64,000 bases of DNA. Origin: a virus. Positions 29,306 through 38,700 of the stretch are shown in pieces. The DNA is taken from the IMG/VR virus record IMGVR_UViG_3300042463_000545, positions 1 to 64,000 of that record. One strand, given 5' to 3'. The notes under the pieces were generated by a model. The model was not told the origin of the DNA, made no database searches, and saw only the letters and a list, made by a program, of their open reading frames with translations. Numbering within the stretch: position 1 is the first letter of the stretch; every line of letters begins with the position of its first letter. Both the position numbers and the translations under genes were made by a program.

Positions 29306-30484
29306 ATGGCTGATTTCTCGTTAACCACCCTTTTTGTAGTTCCAGTAGGGCAAACTTCGCTCCCTAGCACTGGTTCTACTCAGGATCTAACTGCTGGTCA
29401 AGTTGGTTTTTTCAGAAACGATTACAGTGTGGCTACAGCTGGCAATATTGCTGCTGCTCCATACTTCTATGTAGCTCAAGGTAGACAAAACACCTACCTA
29501 CAAGGCTCTAAGCGTTCTGATAAAATCAAGGGTTGCCCTTCTGGTTCAGGTTGCTCATCTAACGTAACTGAATGGTACAAAGTATCAGGTTGCGGTACTC
29601 CTGCTGTCCAAATCACTGATGTGACTAATTGGAATGTACAGTGTGGAGAAGTTGTGACTCTTACTCTAAGAGGACACTCTAGTTATCTTGACACCTTGTA
29701 CTTCAACGGTTTCACCCGTTCAGTAACTGTACAAGCTCCTTGCTGTGATTGTGGTGCTGATCCTTGTGCTGATGTTAACACTAACGCATTGATCAACCAG
29801 TTCATCTATCAGTTGAACCTTGCTGCTCCTGGTAACAACCCTGACAATATCACATTGTCTGATTTCTATACTTTCGAAAACGTAGGTGGAACTATCCTTC
29901 GTATTTCTGGTAAGCCTCTTACCAAGTATGGCCAGCCTTGCGATATTGCTGCATTCCCTTGGGAATATGACAGAATGTACTTCCGTACTTTCGTTTACCA
30001 AGGTCCTGCTACCACTGCTGACTTCATCGTTGCTGACAATTGTGATATTGTAGCTGACCCTGTTGTTGTTCAGAGATCTTCTTACCCAACTGGTACTGCT
30101 GAAGAAATTGCTCAACTTGAGAAGAACTTCTACAGCTATCAGGCAGGTTACTTGAAGCACTTGTACAGAATGAATGGCTACAACGAGAACTTTGAGACTT
30201 ATGTAACTACTGGTACTATTTATGATACCTACTACATCAAGTTCAATCAGTATGATCGTTCTGCTTATCAGTGGGGTGACTATATTTATGAGGATAGCAT
30301 GGTTATTCTTGCTGCCCCTAATGCTGCTACTGCTGGTAACGCTGGTATTGCTGCTGCGGTTGAAGCTGTTCTTGAAGCTGCTCTTGGTACTGTAGTTGAC
30401 AACAATGTTTGTATCACTACTACTACCACTACAACTTCTACACCTCCAACAACTACTACCACTACTAGCACTTTGATTCCTTAA
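29306..30484 (+). CDS. Abundant structural protein with Thr-rich tail (392 aa)
   Basis: Even, GC-balanced codon use like the capsid gene and a terminator directly after it suggest high expression. Cysteine-rich first half (GCPSGSGC, CCDCGADPC). The body is beta-rich (LTLRGHSSYLDTLYFNGFTRSVTV, YFRTFVYQG, TYYIKFNQYD). The end is a Thr/Pro tail (ITTTTTTTSTPPTTTTTTSTLIP). Candidates are an auxiliary capsid, decoration or tail-tube-like protein; I cannot separate these. The Thr-rich tail is shared in style with several fibre and tail genes downstream. Confidence 0.6.
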   Translation: MADFSLTTLFVVPVGQTSLPSTGSTQDLTAGQVGFFRNDYSVATAGNIAAAPYFYVAQGRQNTYLQGSKRSDKIKGCPSGSGCSSNVTEWYKVSGCGTPAVQITDVTNWNVQCGEVVTLTLRGHSSYLDTLYFNGFTRSVTVQAPCCDCGADPCADVNTNALINQFIYQLNLAAPGNNPDNITLSDFYTFENVGGTILRISGKPLTKYGQPCDIAAFPWEYDRMYFRTFVYQGPATTADFIVADNCDIVADPVVVQRSSYPTGTAEEIAQLEKNFYSYQAGYLKHLYRMNGYNENFETYVTTGTIYDTYYIKFNQYDRSAYQWGDYIYEDSMVILAAPNAATAGNAGIAAAVEAVLEAALGTVVDNNVCITTTTTTTSTPPTTTTTTSTLIP

Positions 30485-30514
30485 TAGTAGGTAAGTTAAA
30501 ATTTCTACAACCTA

Positions 30515-30563
30515 TGCCAGAGGGTGAGAGGATTAGTTCTCAAAATCCTCTGGCATTTTCTTT
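30515..30563 (+). terminator. Intrinsic terminator
   Basis: TGCCAGAGG (30515-30523) pairs perfectly with CCTCTGGCA (30547-30555); the hairpin is followed by TTTTCTTT. Located 31 bases after the stop of the 392-residue structural gene. The loop can extend with AGGATT/AATCCT pairing. Confidence 0.9.
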
Positions 30564-30572
30564 ATAACTCCC

Positions 30573-31139
30573 ATGCCAACTCTGCAACTAGACATTCTCG
30601 TAGTTCCAACATACAACACGCTAACGCTTGCTGTTGCTGATGCTTCTACATATCCAACTACACCACCAAATGTTACATCTCCATCTATTGAGATAAATGT
30701 TCCTAACTTTGGCATAGTTAATATTCCATTTGTTGTTAATTCGTTGAATGTATTCACAAGTGTTAACTTAGGAATTTCAACAGTTACTAACGACCCACTT
30801 CCTGATGGCATCTACTATCTAAAGTATTCAGTGGCTCCAGCAAACGTAAACTTTGTTGAAAGGACCATCATGCGTGTAGAGAGACTTCAAGAGAAGTTTG
30901 ATGGAGCATTCATGAGACTTGACATGATGGAGTGTGATAGAGCAATTAAAACACAATCTAAGGTGGAGCTTACAACTATATCATTCTTTATTAACGGGGC
31001 TATAGCAGCTGCAAATAATTGTGCTACAGTTGAAGCAAATAGATTGTATCTTCAAGCTGACAAAATGCTGAACAATTTCTTAAGAAACAACTGTGGATGT
31101 TCAGGAAATAATTACGCAACAGTAACAACCTATTATTAA
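30573..31139 (+). CDS. Conserved crAss-like structural protein (188 aa)
   Basis: Two parts: residues 1-95 beta-rich (LQLDILVVPTYNTLTLAVADAST, LPDGIYYLKYSVAP) and residues 95-175 helical (RIMRVERLQEKFDGAFMRLDMMECDRAIKTQS, NRLYLQADKMLNNFL), ending in a small NCGCSGNN patch. The LPDGIYxLKYSVAP then VER...LQxKxxxAxxxLDxxxCD layout is familiar from crAss-like phages, in which it is conserved near the head-tail genes. Exact role not known to me. Confidence 0.6.
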   Translation: MPTLQLDILVVPTYNTLTLAVADASTYPTTPPNVTSPSIEINVPNFGIVNIPFVVNSLNVFTSVNLGISTVTNDPLPDGIYYLKYSVAPANVNFVERTIMRVERLQEKFDGAFMRLDMMECDRAIKTQSKVELTTISFFINGAIAAANNCATVEANRLYLQADKMLNNFLRNNCGCSGNNYATVTTYY

Positions 31140-31140
31140 T

Positions 31141-31269
31141 ATGGCAAAGTGTTCAAGATGTGGAGCAAGTGTTGGGTGTGGATGCAATCTGAAAAATGGA
31201 TTGTGTGCATTTTGTGCACAGAAGAAAAAAGATGAAATCACAGTTGTTCCACCATCAGATAAAAACTAA
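31141..31269 (+). CDS. Small zinc-ribbon protein (42 aa)
   Basis: MAKCSRCGASVGCGCNLKNG then LCAFCAQKKK: CxxC (C4, C7), CGC (13, 15) and CxxC (22, 25) give a compact cysteine-rich zinc site. Tiny proteins with CSRCG...CxCxLKNGLCxxC recur in Bacteroidota phages among structural genes, as I recall. The ATG follows the previous stop by 1 base. Confidence 0.75.
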   Translation: MAKCSRCGASVGCGCNLKNGLCAFCAQKKKDEITVVPPSDKN

Positions 31270-31274
31270 AAGAT

Positions 31275-31541
31275 ATGTTACAACCTAGATTAACATCTTG
31301 TCCTGAATGTGTTGATATTCCAACATTGTTAGGTGATATTGAATGCAAGATTACAGAAGTTGCAAAGAATCTTTACAACAACACTGTGTTTGCATTGAAT
31401 ATGCCTGTTCCATTTACAACATTGATAGATCTTCTAAACTATAGAAGGATCTTGACATATAAGTATTGTAACCCAGATTACGCTAGTCAATTTAGCGTAT
31501 GTCAAATAGCTAGTAAAGTAAAACTTCTAAAATATAAATAA
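31275..31541 (+). CDS. Conserved small crAss-like protein (88 aa)
   Basis: Pattern RLTSCPECVDIPTLLGDIECKITEVAKNLYNN, then LIDLLNYRRILTYKYCNPDYASQFSVCQIASKVKLL. Four or five cysteines are likely structural. Widespread in crAss-like phages in this position, role unknown; probably a small neck or fibre-assembly factor. Ends one base before the fibre gene start. Confidence 0.65.
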   Translation: MLQPRLTSCPECVDIPTLLGDIECKITEVAKNLYNNTVFALNMPVPFTTLIDLLNYRRILTYKYCNPDYASQFSVCQIASKVKLLKYK

Positions 31542-32669
31542 ATGAGCTGCTCTAATTGCTTTAACGGATGCACAGAAATCATATCTGATCAGTGCGTAAG
31601 ATATACAGGATTTAATATTCCTGCTCTTGGTATTTCAAATGGTGATACTCTTGCCCATGTTGAATTACAAATTTCAACATTCATAATAGATTTGTCTACA
31701 GGTAATGGGATTATTCCTGTTATCAATCCAGCTGATCTCTGCTCATTGGTGAGTGGGTTTCTTCCAGTGTCTGGTGACATTACACTTAATGATGTTATAT
31801 CAGCATTGATTCGATCAATTTGCGCTTTAAAAACCAGTGTTACAGCAATTGAATCAACACTCACCACCCTTAATGCCAATTACACAATTGGATGTCTTAC
31901 AGGTGTAACATCATCGTCTGATACACATGACATTCTTCAAGCAGCTATTAACAAGCTTTGTTCAACAGCTACTGATCTAACAGCACTAACACTTAATGTT
32001 ACAACCAATTATGTTGAGCTGGCTGATTTGAATACGCTTATTCAAGCCTATTTGAATAGCATTGCTCCATCCAATTTGTACAAGAACAACATGGTACCAT
32101 ATATTGCTTATGAATACTATGGTCCTATTACAGGTTTTGATATTACAGGAGCAGGTTCTGGACAATTTATAGATGTGTTCTTGTGTAATGGTAGCAATGG
32201 TACACCAGATAAGAGAGGACGTGTTGCTGTAGGAACTACAGATGGTAGTATGGCTGGCTCAATTCCAATGAGTTCAATAGTTAATCCATCCACAGCAGGT
32301 AATCCAAGCTATTCACTATTTGGTGTAGCAGGTTTGAACAATGTAACCTTATCAGCTACTCAAATCCCTTCTCACACGCACACAGCTACAGCTACATCAA
32401 CAGCTACTCCTCACAGTCACTTCATTGCTAAGAGTGGTGCTAACATTGGTGATTTGACAAGTACAAGTCCTCTTGACACTTTATTTGATGCAGGTAGTAA
32501 TTATTCTTATAATCTTAAAAGTACGGCAGGAACTGCTGATCTAGGGCCAACTAACAATGCAACAGTAAATGTTACAACTAGTGTAGTTGTTGATGTAACA
32601 GGTGGTGGACTATCTCATAATAACATCCAACCTACAATTGGTGCGTATTACATCATGTATATCCCATAA
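31542..32669 (+). CDS. Fibre protein with tail-collar (MDP-like) C-terminus
   Basis: 375 residues. N-terminal module is Cys-rich (MSCSNCFNGC) followed by RYTGFNIPALGISNGDTLAHVE. The middle has two related helical segments (LNDVISALIRSICALKTSV and THDILQAAINKLCSTATDL). The C-terminal 170 residues are a phage tail-collar domain: FLCNGSNGTPDKRGRVAVGTTDG, LSATQIPSHTHT, and the final NNIQPTIGAYYIMYIP, the hallmark of collar/microcystin-dependent-protein folds used as trimeric receptor-binding tips. Likely a head or tail fibre. Confidence 0.8.
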   Translation: MSCSNCFNGCTEIISDQCVRYTGFNIPALGISNGDTLAHVELQISTFIIDLSTGNGIIPVINPADLCSLVSGFLPVSGDITLNDVISALIRSICALKTSVTAIESTLTTLNANYTIGCLTGVTSSSDTHDILQAAINKLCSTATDLTALTLNVTTNYVELADLNTLIQAYLNSIAPSNLYKNNMVPYIAYEYYGPITGFDITGAGSGQFIDVFLCNGSNGTPDKRGRVAVGTTDGSMAGSIPMSSIVNPSTAGNPSYSLFGVAGLNNVTLSATQIPSHTHTATATSTATPHSHFIAKSGANIGDLTSTSPLDTLFDAGSNYSYNLKSTAGTADLGPTNNATVNVTTSVVVDVTGGGLSHNNIQPTIGAYYIMYIP

Positions 32670-32673
32670 AACT

Positions 32674-33189
32674 ATGCCATTCAATACTAATTGCCCAGGA
32701 TGCGGATCTTTAGGTCCATGTGGTTGCAGCGGTGATCATTGTAATTTTGTATCTTCTGAAAATGTTAAATATGTAGGTCCAAACCTGGCAGGAACAGGAA
32801 TACAAAGCTGTGATGATCTCACAGTTGCATTACAGAAGATTGACAATGCAATTGCTCTTATAGAAGCACAGATTTCTCCAACACCACCTACAACTACCAC
32901 AACTAGTACATCAGGTGCTCCAACTACTAGTACAACTAGTACAACAACTACAGGACCTGGATATTATGCTTGGTATTTAGGAGGACTGGCAAATATTGCA
33001 AATCCATGCACAGCAGCCATACTTCTACCTATATTGTATACATCTGTTCCTGTACTAGCAAATGGTGTAGTTTTATATACTAACACTGGTTTAACAACTA
33101 CTTATAGTGGGTATATTTACATAACCAACTTGAGTACTAAGTGGACAGTATCAAGTGGAGGTGTGCTGAGTGCAGCAACTTCTTGCTAA
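32674..33189 (+). CDS. Fibre-like protein with shared N-terminal module and Thr linker
   Basis: 171 residues from the ATG at 32674; a longer frame to 32602 overlaps the fibre gene and is not chosen. N-terminal NCPGCGSLGPCGCSG is followed by VKYVGPNLAGTGIQSCDDLTVAL, matching the N-terminal module of the preceding fibre, so both probably plug into the same site on the particle. Then a Thr/Pro linker (PTPPTTTTTSTSGAPTTSTTSTTTT) and a C-terminal beta domain (YAWYLGGLANIANPCTA...TYSGYIYITNLSTKWTVSSGGV). Likely a small accessory fibre. Confidence 0.65.
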   Translation: MPFNTNCPGCGSLGPCGCSGDHCNFVSSENVKYVGPNLAGTGIQSCDDLTVALQKIDNAIALIEAQISPTPPTTTTTSTSGAPTTSTTSTTTTGPGYYAWYLGGLANIANPCTAAILLPILYTSVPVLANGVVLYTNTGLTTTYSGYIYITNLSTKWTVSSGGVLSAATSC

Positions 33190-33208
33190 CTATTAAATCA
33201 AAAAGTGC

Positions 33209-33460
33209 ATGTTCATATACATAACTCTTACATCAGCTGGAGCAGATTCAGGACCGTTCAACCTTTATTCAAATGTTGATGGGTATGTATCAGCATTTGC
33301 TACAAATGTTCCTAAAGCAACTTTATTAGCAGGATATGCTGTAACTGCTCCAGCTGGTACAACCACTGTAAGAATATTGAGTGATGGAGTGTGCACAAAC
33401 TTTATTGACGTAATTGTAAGCACTACAACCACAACTACCACTACGAGTGAACCATTATAA
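33209..33460 (+). CDS. GPF-module protein with Thr-rich tail (83 aa)
   Basis: Begins ITLTSAGADSGPFNLYSNVDGYVSAF, with LLAGYAV and GTTTVRILSDGVCTN, then a C-terminal STTTTTTTTSEPL. The core is very similar to the N-termini of the genes at 41445 and 41902. A small beta-sandwich-like decoration or adhesion domain is likely. Followed by a strong terminator. Confidence 0.65.
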   Translation: MFIYITLTSAGADSGPFNLYSNVDGYVSAFATNVPKATLLAGYAVTAPAGTTTVRILSDGVCTNFIDVIVSTTTTTTTTSEPL

Positions 33461-33503
33461 ACTAAATTCAAATAAACTCTACTTTATTGGTTTTGTAGGT
33501 TTT

Positions 33504-33537
33504 CTCCCAGACATTAAATGTCTGGGAGTTTTTATTT
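33504..33537 (+). terminator. Intrinsic terminator before the ring-protein operon
   Basis: Near-perfect hairpin of CTCCCAGACATT and AATGTCTGGGAG (33504-33528) with a minimal loop, followed by TTTTTATTT. Ends the structural block that carries the fibre genes. Confidence 0.95.
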
Positions 33538-33589
33538 GGAAAAATGATTAAATTTGAGTAGATATAACTCTGAAAATCAGCAACACAAG

Positions 33590-34318
33590 ATGTCAACATT
33601 AAGAAAGCTAGTCTCTGACGTTAGGAGCACGCACAAAATCATATCAACAGATAGTCTCATCACAGACAGAGCAATTGCGTCTGAGGTGCGAAATAATGCA
33701 CTATTGTTGATAAAAAGAGAAACCAATCTTAGAAAACTCTGGGCAACAGATACACTTTTTACAACAATTCCATGTTTGGAAATGTGTGAGGTTCCCATCT
33801 CAGAATGCTGTGATTATGCAGATCCTTGTTCTGTTGCAAGGTCAACATATCAACTTCCTAGAATATCTGAAGGAAATTATCAATACGTTATTCAAGGTGT
33901 TTATTCAATAAACGCAATGTCTGGACAAGGCACTAAGATAAAAGAGATAACTGTCAATCGTTATCTCAACCTATTAAAACTTCCTGTTATTAAAAAAGAA
34001 CAGTATTTCTGGATTTCAAATGGTTATCTTTATGTCAGCAATCCAGCATTACAGGCAGTTAGGTTTGTAGCTCTTTTTGAAGAAGATATACCTAACGACA
34101 TCATGTATCCTGAATGCGGATGCGGAACTCCAAGTTATACAACTGACCAGCTTTGTCAGAACCCTCTAGATAAAGAGTTTGCTCTTCCAGGATACTTGGA
34201 AAAGCAAGTGCTAGACTTAACTTCACAGAAGCTTCTACAGAGCTATTTCAATCTGAAGACTGACATGACTGATGATGGAATAGATGGTCAATCACCAAAC
34301 TCACCACAATTTAGATGA
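33590..34318 (+). CDS. Tail/neck ring protein candidate (242 aa)
   Basis: ATG at 33590 (MSTLRKLVSDVR); a TTG start at 33554 is rejected. Mixed fold: an N-terminal helical part (LVSDVRSTHKIISTDSLITDRAIASEVRNNALLLIKRE), a cysteine-bearing loop (PCLEMCEVPISECCDYADPC), and an ending with YLEKQVLDLTSQKLLQSYFN. This protein and the following two form a conserved trio in crAss-like phages between fibre and tail-tube genes. I associate it with the ring proteins of the collar, without being able to say which ring. Confidence 0.55.
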   Translation: MSTLRKLVSDVRSTHKIISTDSLITDRAIASEVRNNALLLIKRETNLRKLWATDTLFTTIPCLEMCEVPISECCDYADPCSVARSTYQLPRISEGNYQYVIQGVYSINAMSGQGTKIKEITVNRYLNLLKLPVIKKEQYFWISNGYLYVSNPALQAVRFVALFEEDIPNDIMYPECGCGTPSYTTDQLCQNPLDKEFALPGYLEKQVLDLTSQKLLQSYFNLKTDMTDDGIDGQSPNSPQFR

Positions 34319-34794
34319 GAGTACCAATAGATTGGCGAAGTGCCTCAAAAGAAAACTACAATAATTTCAAGAGTGAGAAACCTGAAATAAACCTCTCTTT
34401 CGATGACTGGAAGAGAGTTGTTTATGGTTTTAATGAGATGTTTGTTGAACACATGCTTGAAACAGGGGAGAAGGTAAAACTTCCATGTGGAATAGGAGAC
34501 TTTGCAATCAACAAAAAGAAAAGAGTGAAGACCACAGTGGTCAACGGTAAAGAGTATATAAATCTTCCAATCGACTGGAAAAAAACTAGAGAGAAGGGAA
34601 AATACATTTACAACTTCAACTACCATACAGAAGGTTATTATTTTGGATGGAAGTGGTTTAAAAGATCTTGTAGATTTAAGTTTTCTGATTTGTGGTTATT
34701 CAAACCAACGAGACAAAACTCTAGATTGATTAACCACTATCTGAAAGTTGACGAGAAGTATCAACATATTTATGCAACATGGAATCGTAATTAA
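34315..34794 (+). CDS. HU/IHF-related structural-region protein (159 aa)
   Basis: Residues 28-65 (FDDWKRVVYGFNEMFVEHMLETGEKVKLPCGIGDFAINKKKRV) resemble the helix-plus-beta-arm part of HU/IHF proteins (G...VKLP.GIG...I.KKK). The rest is basic and aromatic (FGWKWFKRSCRFKFSDLWLFKPTR). crAss-like phages carry such IHF-like genes near the tail block, and a second one is present at 18517. It may bind the end of packaged DNA in the neck. ATGA overlap with the gene before. Confidence 0.5.
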   Translation: MRVPIDWRSASKENYNNFKSEKPEINLSFDDWKRVVYGFNEMFVEHMLETGEKVKLPCGIGDFAINKKKRVKTTVVNGKEYINLPIDWKKTREKGKYIYNFNYHTEGYYFGWKWFKRSCRFKFSDLWLFKPTRQNSRLINHYLKVDEKYQHIYATWNRN

Positions 34795-34796
34795 AG

Positions 34797-35771
34797 ATGA
34801 GCTATTACTATAAATTTAACTTCGTAAGCCCAGATCCAATCTACTCCACTGTCAAAGAAGAATTGAAAAGCTACTTTGACACAGGTGCTGTGGATGATTT
34901 GTTATTCCCCACCTATCTAGATAAATGTCTTAGAAAGCTGGGAAGAGCTACATACGTGATAGCTGAGACAGCTCTTGTTGTTGATAACTTTGAAGCAAGA
35001 CTTCCAGACAACTTTTATGCTGTTCGTGAAGCATGGATGTGTACAGTGATTAATGGCTTCCCATATCAAACAGCCAATTCATTCTATTCTCAAGCATCTA
35101 CACAAACCACTATACAAGTAAGTCCAATCACTACAGCTTGTTCTACTGAAAGCCCTTGCTGTGGAAATGTAGGATGTGATGGCTCTTGCATGCCTGAGTT
35201 CATGCAAACTGTCTACAAGACAAACAATGAGACAGCAATGACCTACCAAAGACAATATCTTCTAAAGCCAGGAAACATTTCTGCAAGAGGACATTGTGAT
35301 GTTAACTATACAGAAAACTGGGAAATGTATGGTCAAGGAGCTGTTCCAATTCATAACTTTACACCAGGTTCATCAGTATATGATTCATTCGATATTAGAG
35401 ACAACAAATTCGTTACGAATTTCAGAAATGGTGTTGTCCATCTTGTTTTCTATGCTCAAGATTACGACAGTCTTGGAAACCAGCTTATTCCTGATAATTA
35501 TCGTATTAGAGAATATCTAGAACACTTTATTAAATACAAAGTGTTTGAGATGTTGGTTAATCAAACCAATGATGAAACCTTTAATCAGCTTCAGCAAAAA
35601 CTTGTATACTATAAAGGACTTTCTGACGAAGCATTCATCATGGCGGACATCGAAATCAAGAAGCAAGATGTTTGGACTAAGCAGCGTAGAATAAGACAAC
35701 AATTGAATAAATTTGCTATGTACGAGCTTCCTAACAGAACAAATCGTTGGGGATACAGAAGAAATAATTAA
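34797..35771 (+). CDS. Adaptor / tail tubular protein A-like (324 aa)
   Basis: Opens with helices (PIYSTVKEELKSYFDTGAVDDLLFPTYLDKCLRKLGRATY) and the loop VDNFEARLPDNFYAVREAWMC, a layout shared with adaptor proteins such as T7 gp11 and P22 gp4. A Cys-rich loop (CSTESPCCGNVGCDGSC) probably sits in an insertion. The C-terminus is helical and basic (DVWTKQRRIRQQLNKFAMYELPNRTNRWGYRRNN), suiting contact with DNA. It would connect portal or rings with the large tail protein encoded next. Confidence 0.6.
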   Translation: MSYYYKFNFVSPDPIYSTVKEELKSYFDTGAVDDLLFPTYLDKCLRKLGRATYVIAETALVVDNFEARLPDNFYAVREAWMCTVINGFPYQTANSFYSQASTQTTIQVSPITTACSTESPCCGNVGCDGSCMPEFMQTVYKTNNETAMTYQRQYLLKPGNISARGHCDVNYTENWEMYGQGAVPIHNFTPGSSVYDSFDIRDNKFVTNFRNGVVHLVFYAQDYDSLGNQLIPDNYRIREYLEHFIKYKVFEMLVNQTNDETFNQLQQKLVYYKGLSDEAFIMADIEIKKQDVWTKQRRIRQQLNKFAMYELPNRTNRWGYRRNN

Positions 35772-35776
35772 TACTT

Positions 35777-38700
35777 ATGGCAGACGAATTAGACAAAATA
35801 AAACAGATCATCAATGGTGATCAAGGTAACGTCAGACAAGAGTATAATAATGCTACCACAGGATTGAATCTTGATCAGTCACTGAATCAAATTCAAAAGG
35901 GGAGGCTAACGTATGCTCTTAACGCTGCTGTTGAAAACTTTGATTCTAATTCTGTAAACTATCAGAATGAATCTGGTAACGAATTCTGCCTTCGTGTACC
36001 TGAAGGATTTGTTGTTATAGGTGAACACTTAATCGTAGAAAAAAACAAACACATATTCTTCATTACAAATCCCTCCACAGGAGATAGTCAAATTGGCTAC
36101 ATGGATAATAATGATTGTGTTTACAGAGTGTTAGTAAATGCTCCTTGCTTAAACTTCAACATCAATTATCCTATACATAAAGTTGTCCACAGAATCACAA
36201 ACTGCAATACAGAGATTTATTGGACAGATGGTTATAATCCTAGAAGATACTTAGACATTGATGACATTCCTAAGATATTAAGATCAGGAAGTCCTCTTTG
36301 CAGCCCAATCTATACGGATGATCTTGATTGTAATCAACTCAAGCTTCAGCCTAATTTTAATATTCCTGAGATAGTAATCACTGACGTTGTTAGTGGAGGA
36401 AACCTTATTTCTGGTACATACCAGTTTGCTATTCAGTATTCTGATCCAGCTGGTAATCCATTCACATCCTACTATTCAGTTACTAATCCTACACCTATTG
36501 CTGATGAGTTCATTACATCAGTTAATTTCAACTATCCTGTAGGAAAGTCTATTGTTGTTACTATTGACAACCTTGATACAACTGGGCAGTTTGAATATTT
36601 CAATCTTGCTGTAATCAAAACAATCAATGGTGTATCATCTGTTGATCTTGTTGGTACATACTTTATTGACAACAGTATTAGACAGATCACATATACAGGG
36701 CAATCAACAATTATCCTAGACATTGCTGACATCTTTGAGAAGTTTCCATTCTATGAGATTGCTCAAGACTTAACAGCTGTACAAGATGTTCTTGTATGGG
36801 ATCAGCTAACATCTATTGATAGAATCAACTATCAACAAATTGCTAGCCAGATTACATTTCAATGGGAATCTTGGAGAATTCCTCCAACAGAAAACTATGC
36901 AAACGAAATAAACGCAACGAATCTGAGAGGATATCTTCGTGACGAAGTGTATGCTTTTGAGATAGTGTTCCTTCTAAAAAATGGAAAACAGACAGATGGT
37001 TTCCATATTCCAGGAAGAGCTATTACATCATACGAACAATTATTACCAAGAATTCCTGATACAGATCCAGACTTTATAGGCAACCCTGACCCAGTTACAC
37101 ATGATTCACCGTATTGGAAGATTTATAACACAGCTTCTGTCACAGGGTTCTCTCCAGAATATTCAACAAATGATGCTTACAAAGGACCATATCAATTTGG
37201 CGAATTTGCCTATTGGGAATCTGCTGAAGAATATCCATGCAACACAGACGTGTGGGGGAACCTTGCAGGACAAAAAATCAGACATCACAAGTTCCCAGAT
37301 GTAAACATCTCACCTATTTACGAAAGTAAAGTTTTCTCTACGCCACAAACAATGGTGATGGGAAATGATGCTGTCTTTCCTATTGGTGTAAAACTTGATC
37401 CTTCTCAAATACTAAATCTTATTCAAGTATCAAATCTTACAGATGATCAGAAAGCTGACATTGTAGGATTTAAGATTGTTCGTGGTGATAGAAGTGTTAA
37501 CAAGTCTATTGTTGCTAAGGGTATTCTAAGAAACGTTGGTGAGTATCAAAGAGAAGAACAATCGTTCTACTTTCCTAACTATCCTTACAACGATCTTAAC
37601 GAAGATCCATTCCTTACAACAACAAACAATGCTTACCAGAGTGAGTGTAAACCATTTGATATAATCATCACTAGCCTAGGAACTGATCCAATTACTGGCG
37701 TTCCATTGGCTAGAATCCAATACTACGCTTGCGAGAACAACAGACTTGTTTATAAAGACTACACTTCTATACAGGATGATCAAATATGTTCTGTTGGAAA
37801 ACCAACAATTATCATTGGTCAAGGTGAAGTGGGATATGCTGATTATGATGTTTATGAATTAGATGCTCCATTTGGAGCTACATTCACAGCTTCTTATGAT
37901 GATAGATTCTTAGGACCAACAACTCTAAGCGTTGGTGACACAGCTGATATTGTTGAAGTTGTTGCTGATACAGCAGTTATATGTATAGCAAGTTGCGCAG
38001 ATGCTCAAATCAGAAGAATACGACAAGTGAGATCTGGAGCAGATTGTGGTGGCACAACACTACTTGATGGCTTTAAAGATGAGAATAGATATAGACAAAT
38101 CTTCAACTCTCCAGAGACATCGTTTGGTCAACCATTCCTAGCAGACATTCTCAAGCTTGAGAGTGTAATGTTTGGTACTGGTAAAGCTCACTTTGTTGAG
38201 GTGAGAGACAATGCTAAATATAAATTGCTCTCTGAGGCTGCTCAGAAGGCTGCTCTTGATAGTTCTGCAAGACTTGGTGGTATCACTACACCATTTAGTG
38301 CAACAGCTATGTTCACTGCGTATCAGTCTTATTTGACCATTTACATTAATGGCATCACTAGAAGAAACTACGCCTACTCATTCAACTCTATTGGTGATTA
38401 CAACTATGGTGTAGGAGTTCCTGATAATCAACGAATCAAGCAAAGAGAACTTGATATATCTAGATATCTAATTCCAGGTGTACAAGCTGTTGGCGATGAT
38501 CTACCAATCAATAACTGGAATAGAGAAAGCTCTGTCTTTGTAAAAACAAACATAGACACAACAGCTCTACCTTATCCTAGCCAGAGTCCAAACATGCTTT
38601 CTGGAACAACAAGTATTGTTTCAGATAGATCAAGATTCACTATTTCAGAAATAGGAAACTGTGGAACACCAGCTAAAGAGGAGCCTATACAGGTTGTTTC

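Noticed and set aside
33554-33589. TTG start at 33554 for the ring-protein candidate
   Set aside because: An ATG at 33590 follows in frame with a natural N-terminus; the upstream residues look random.
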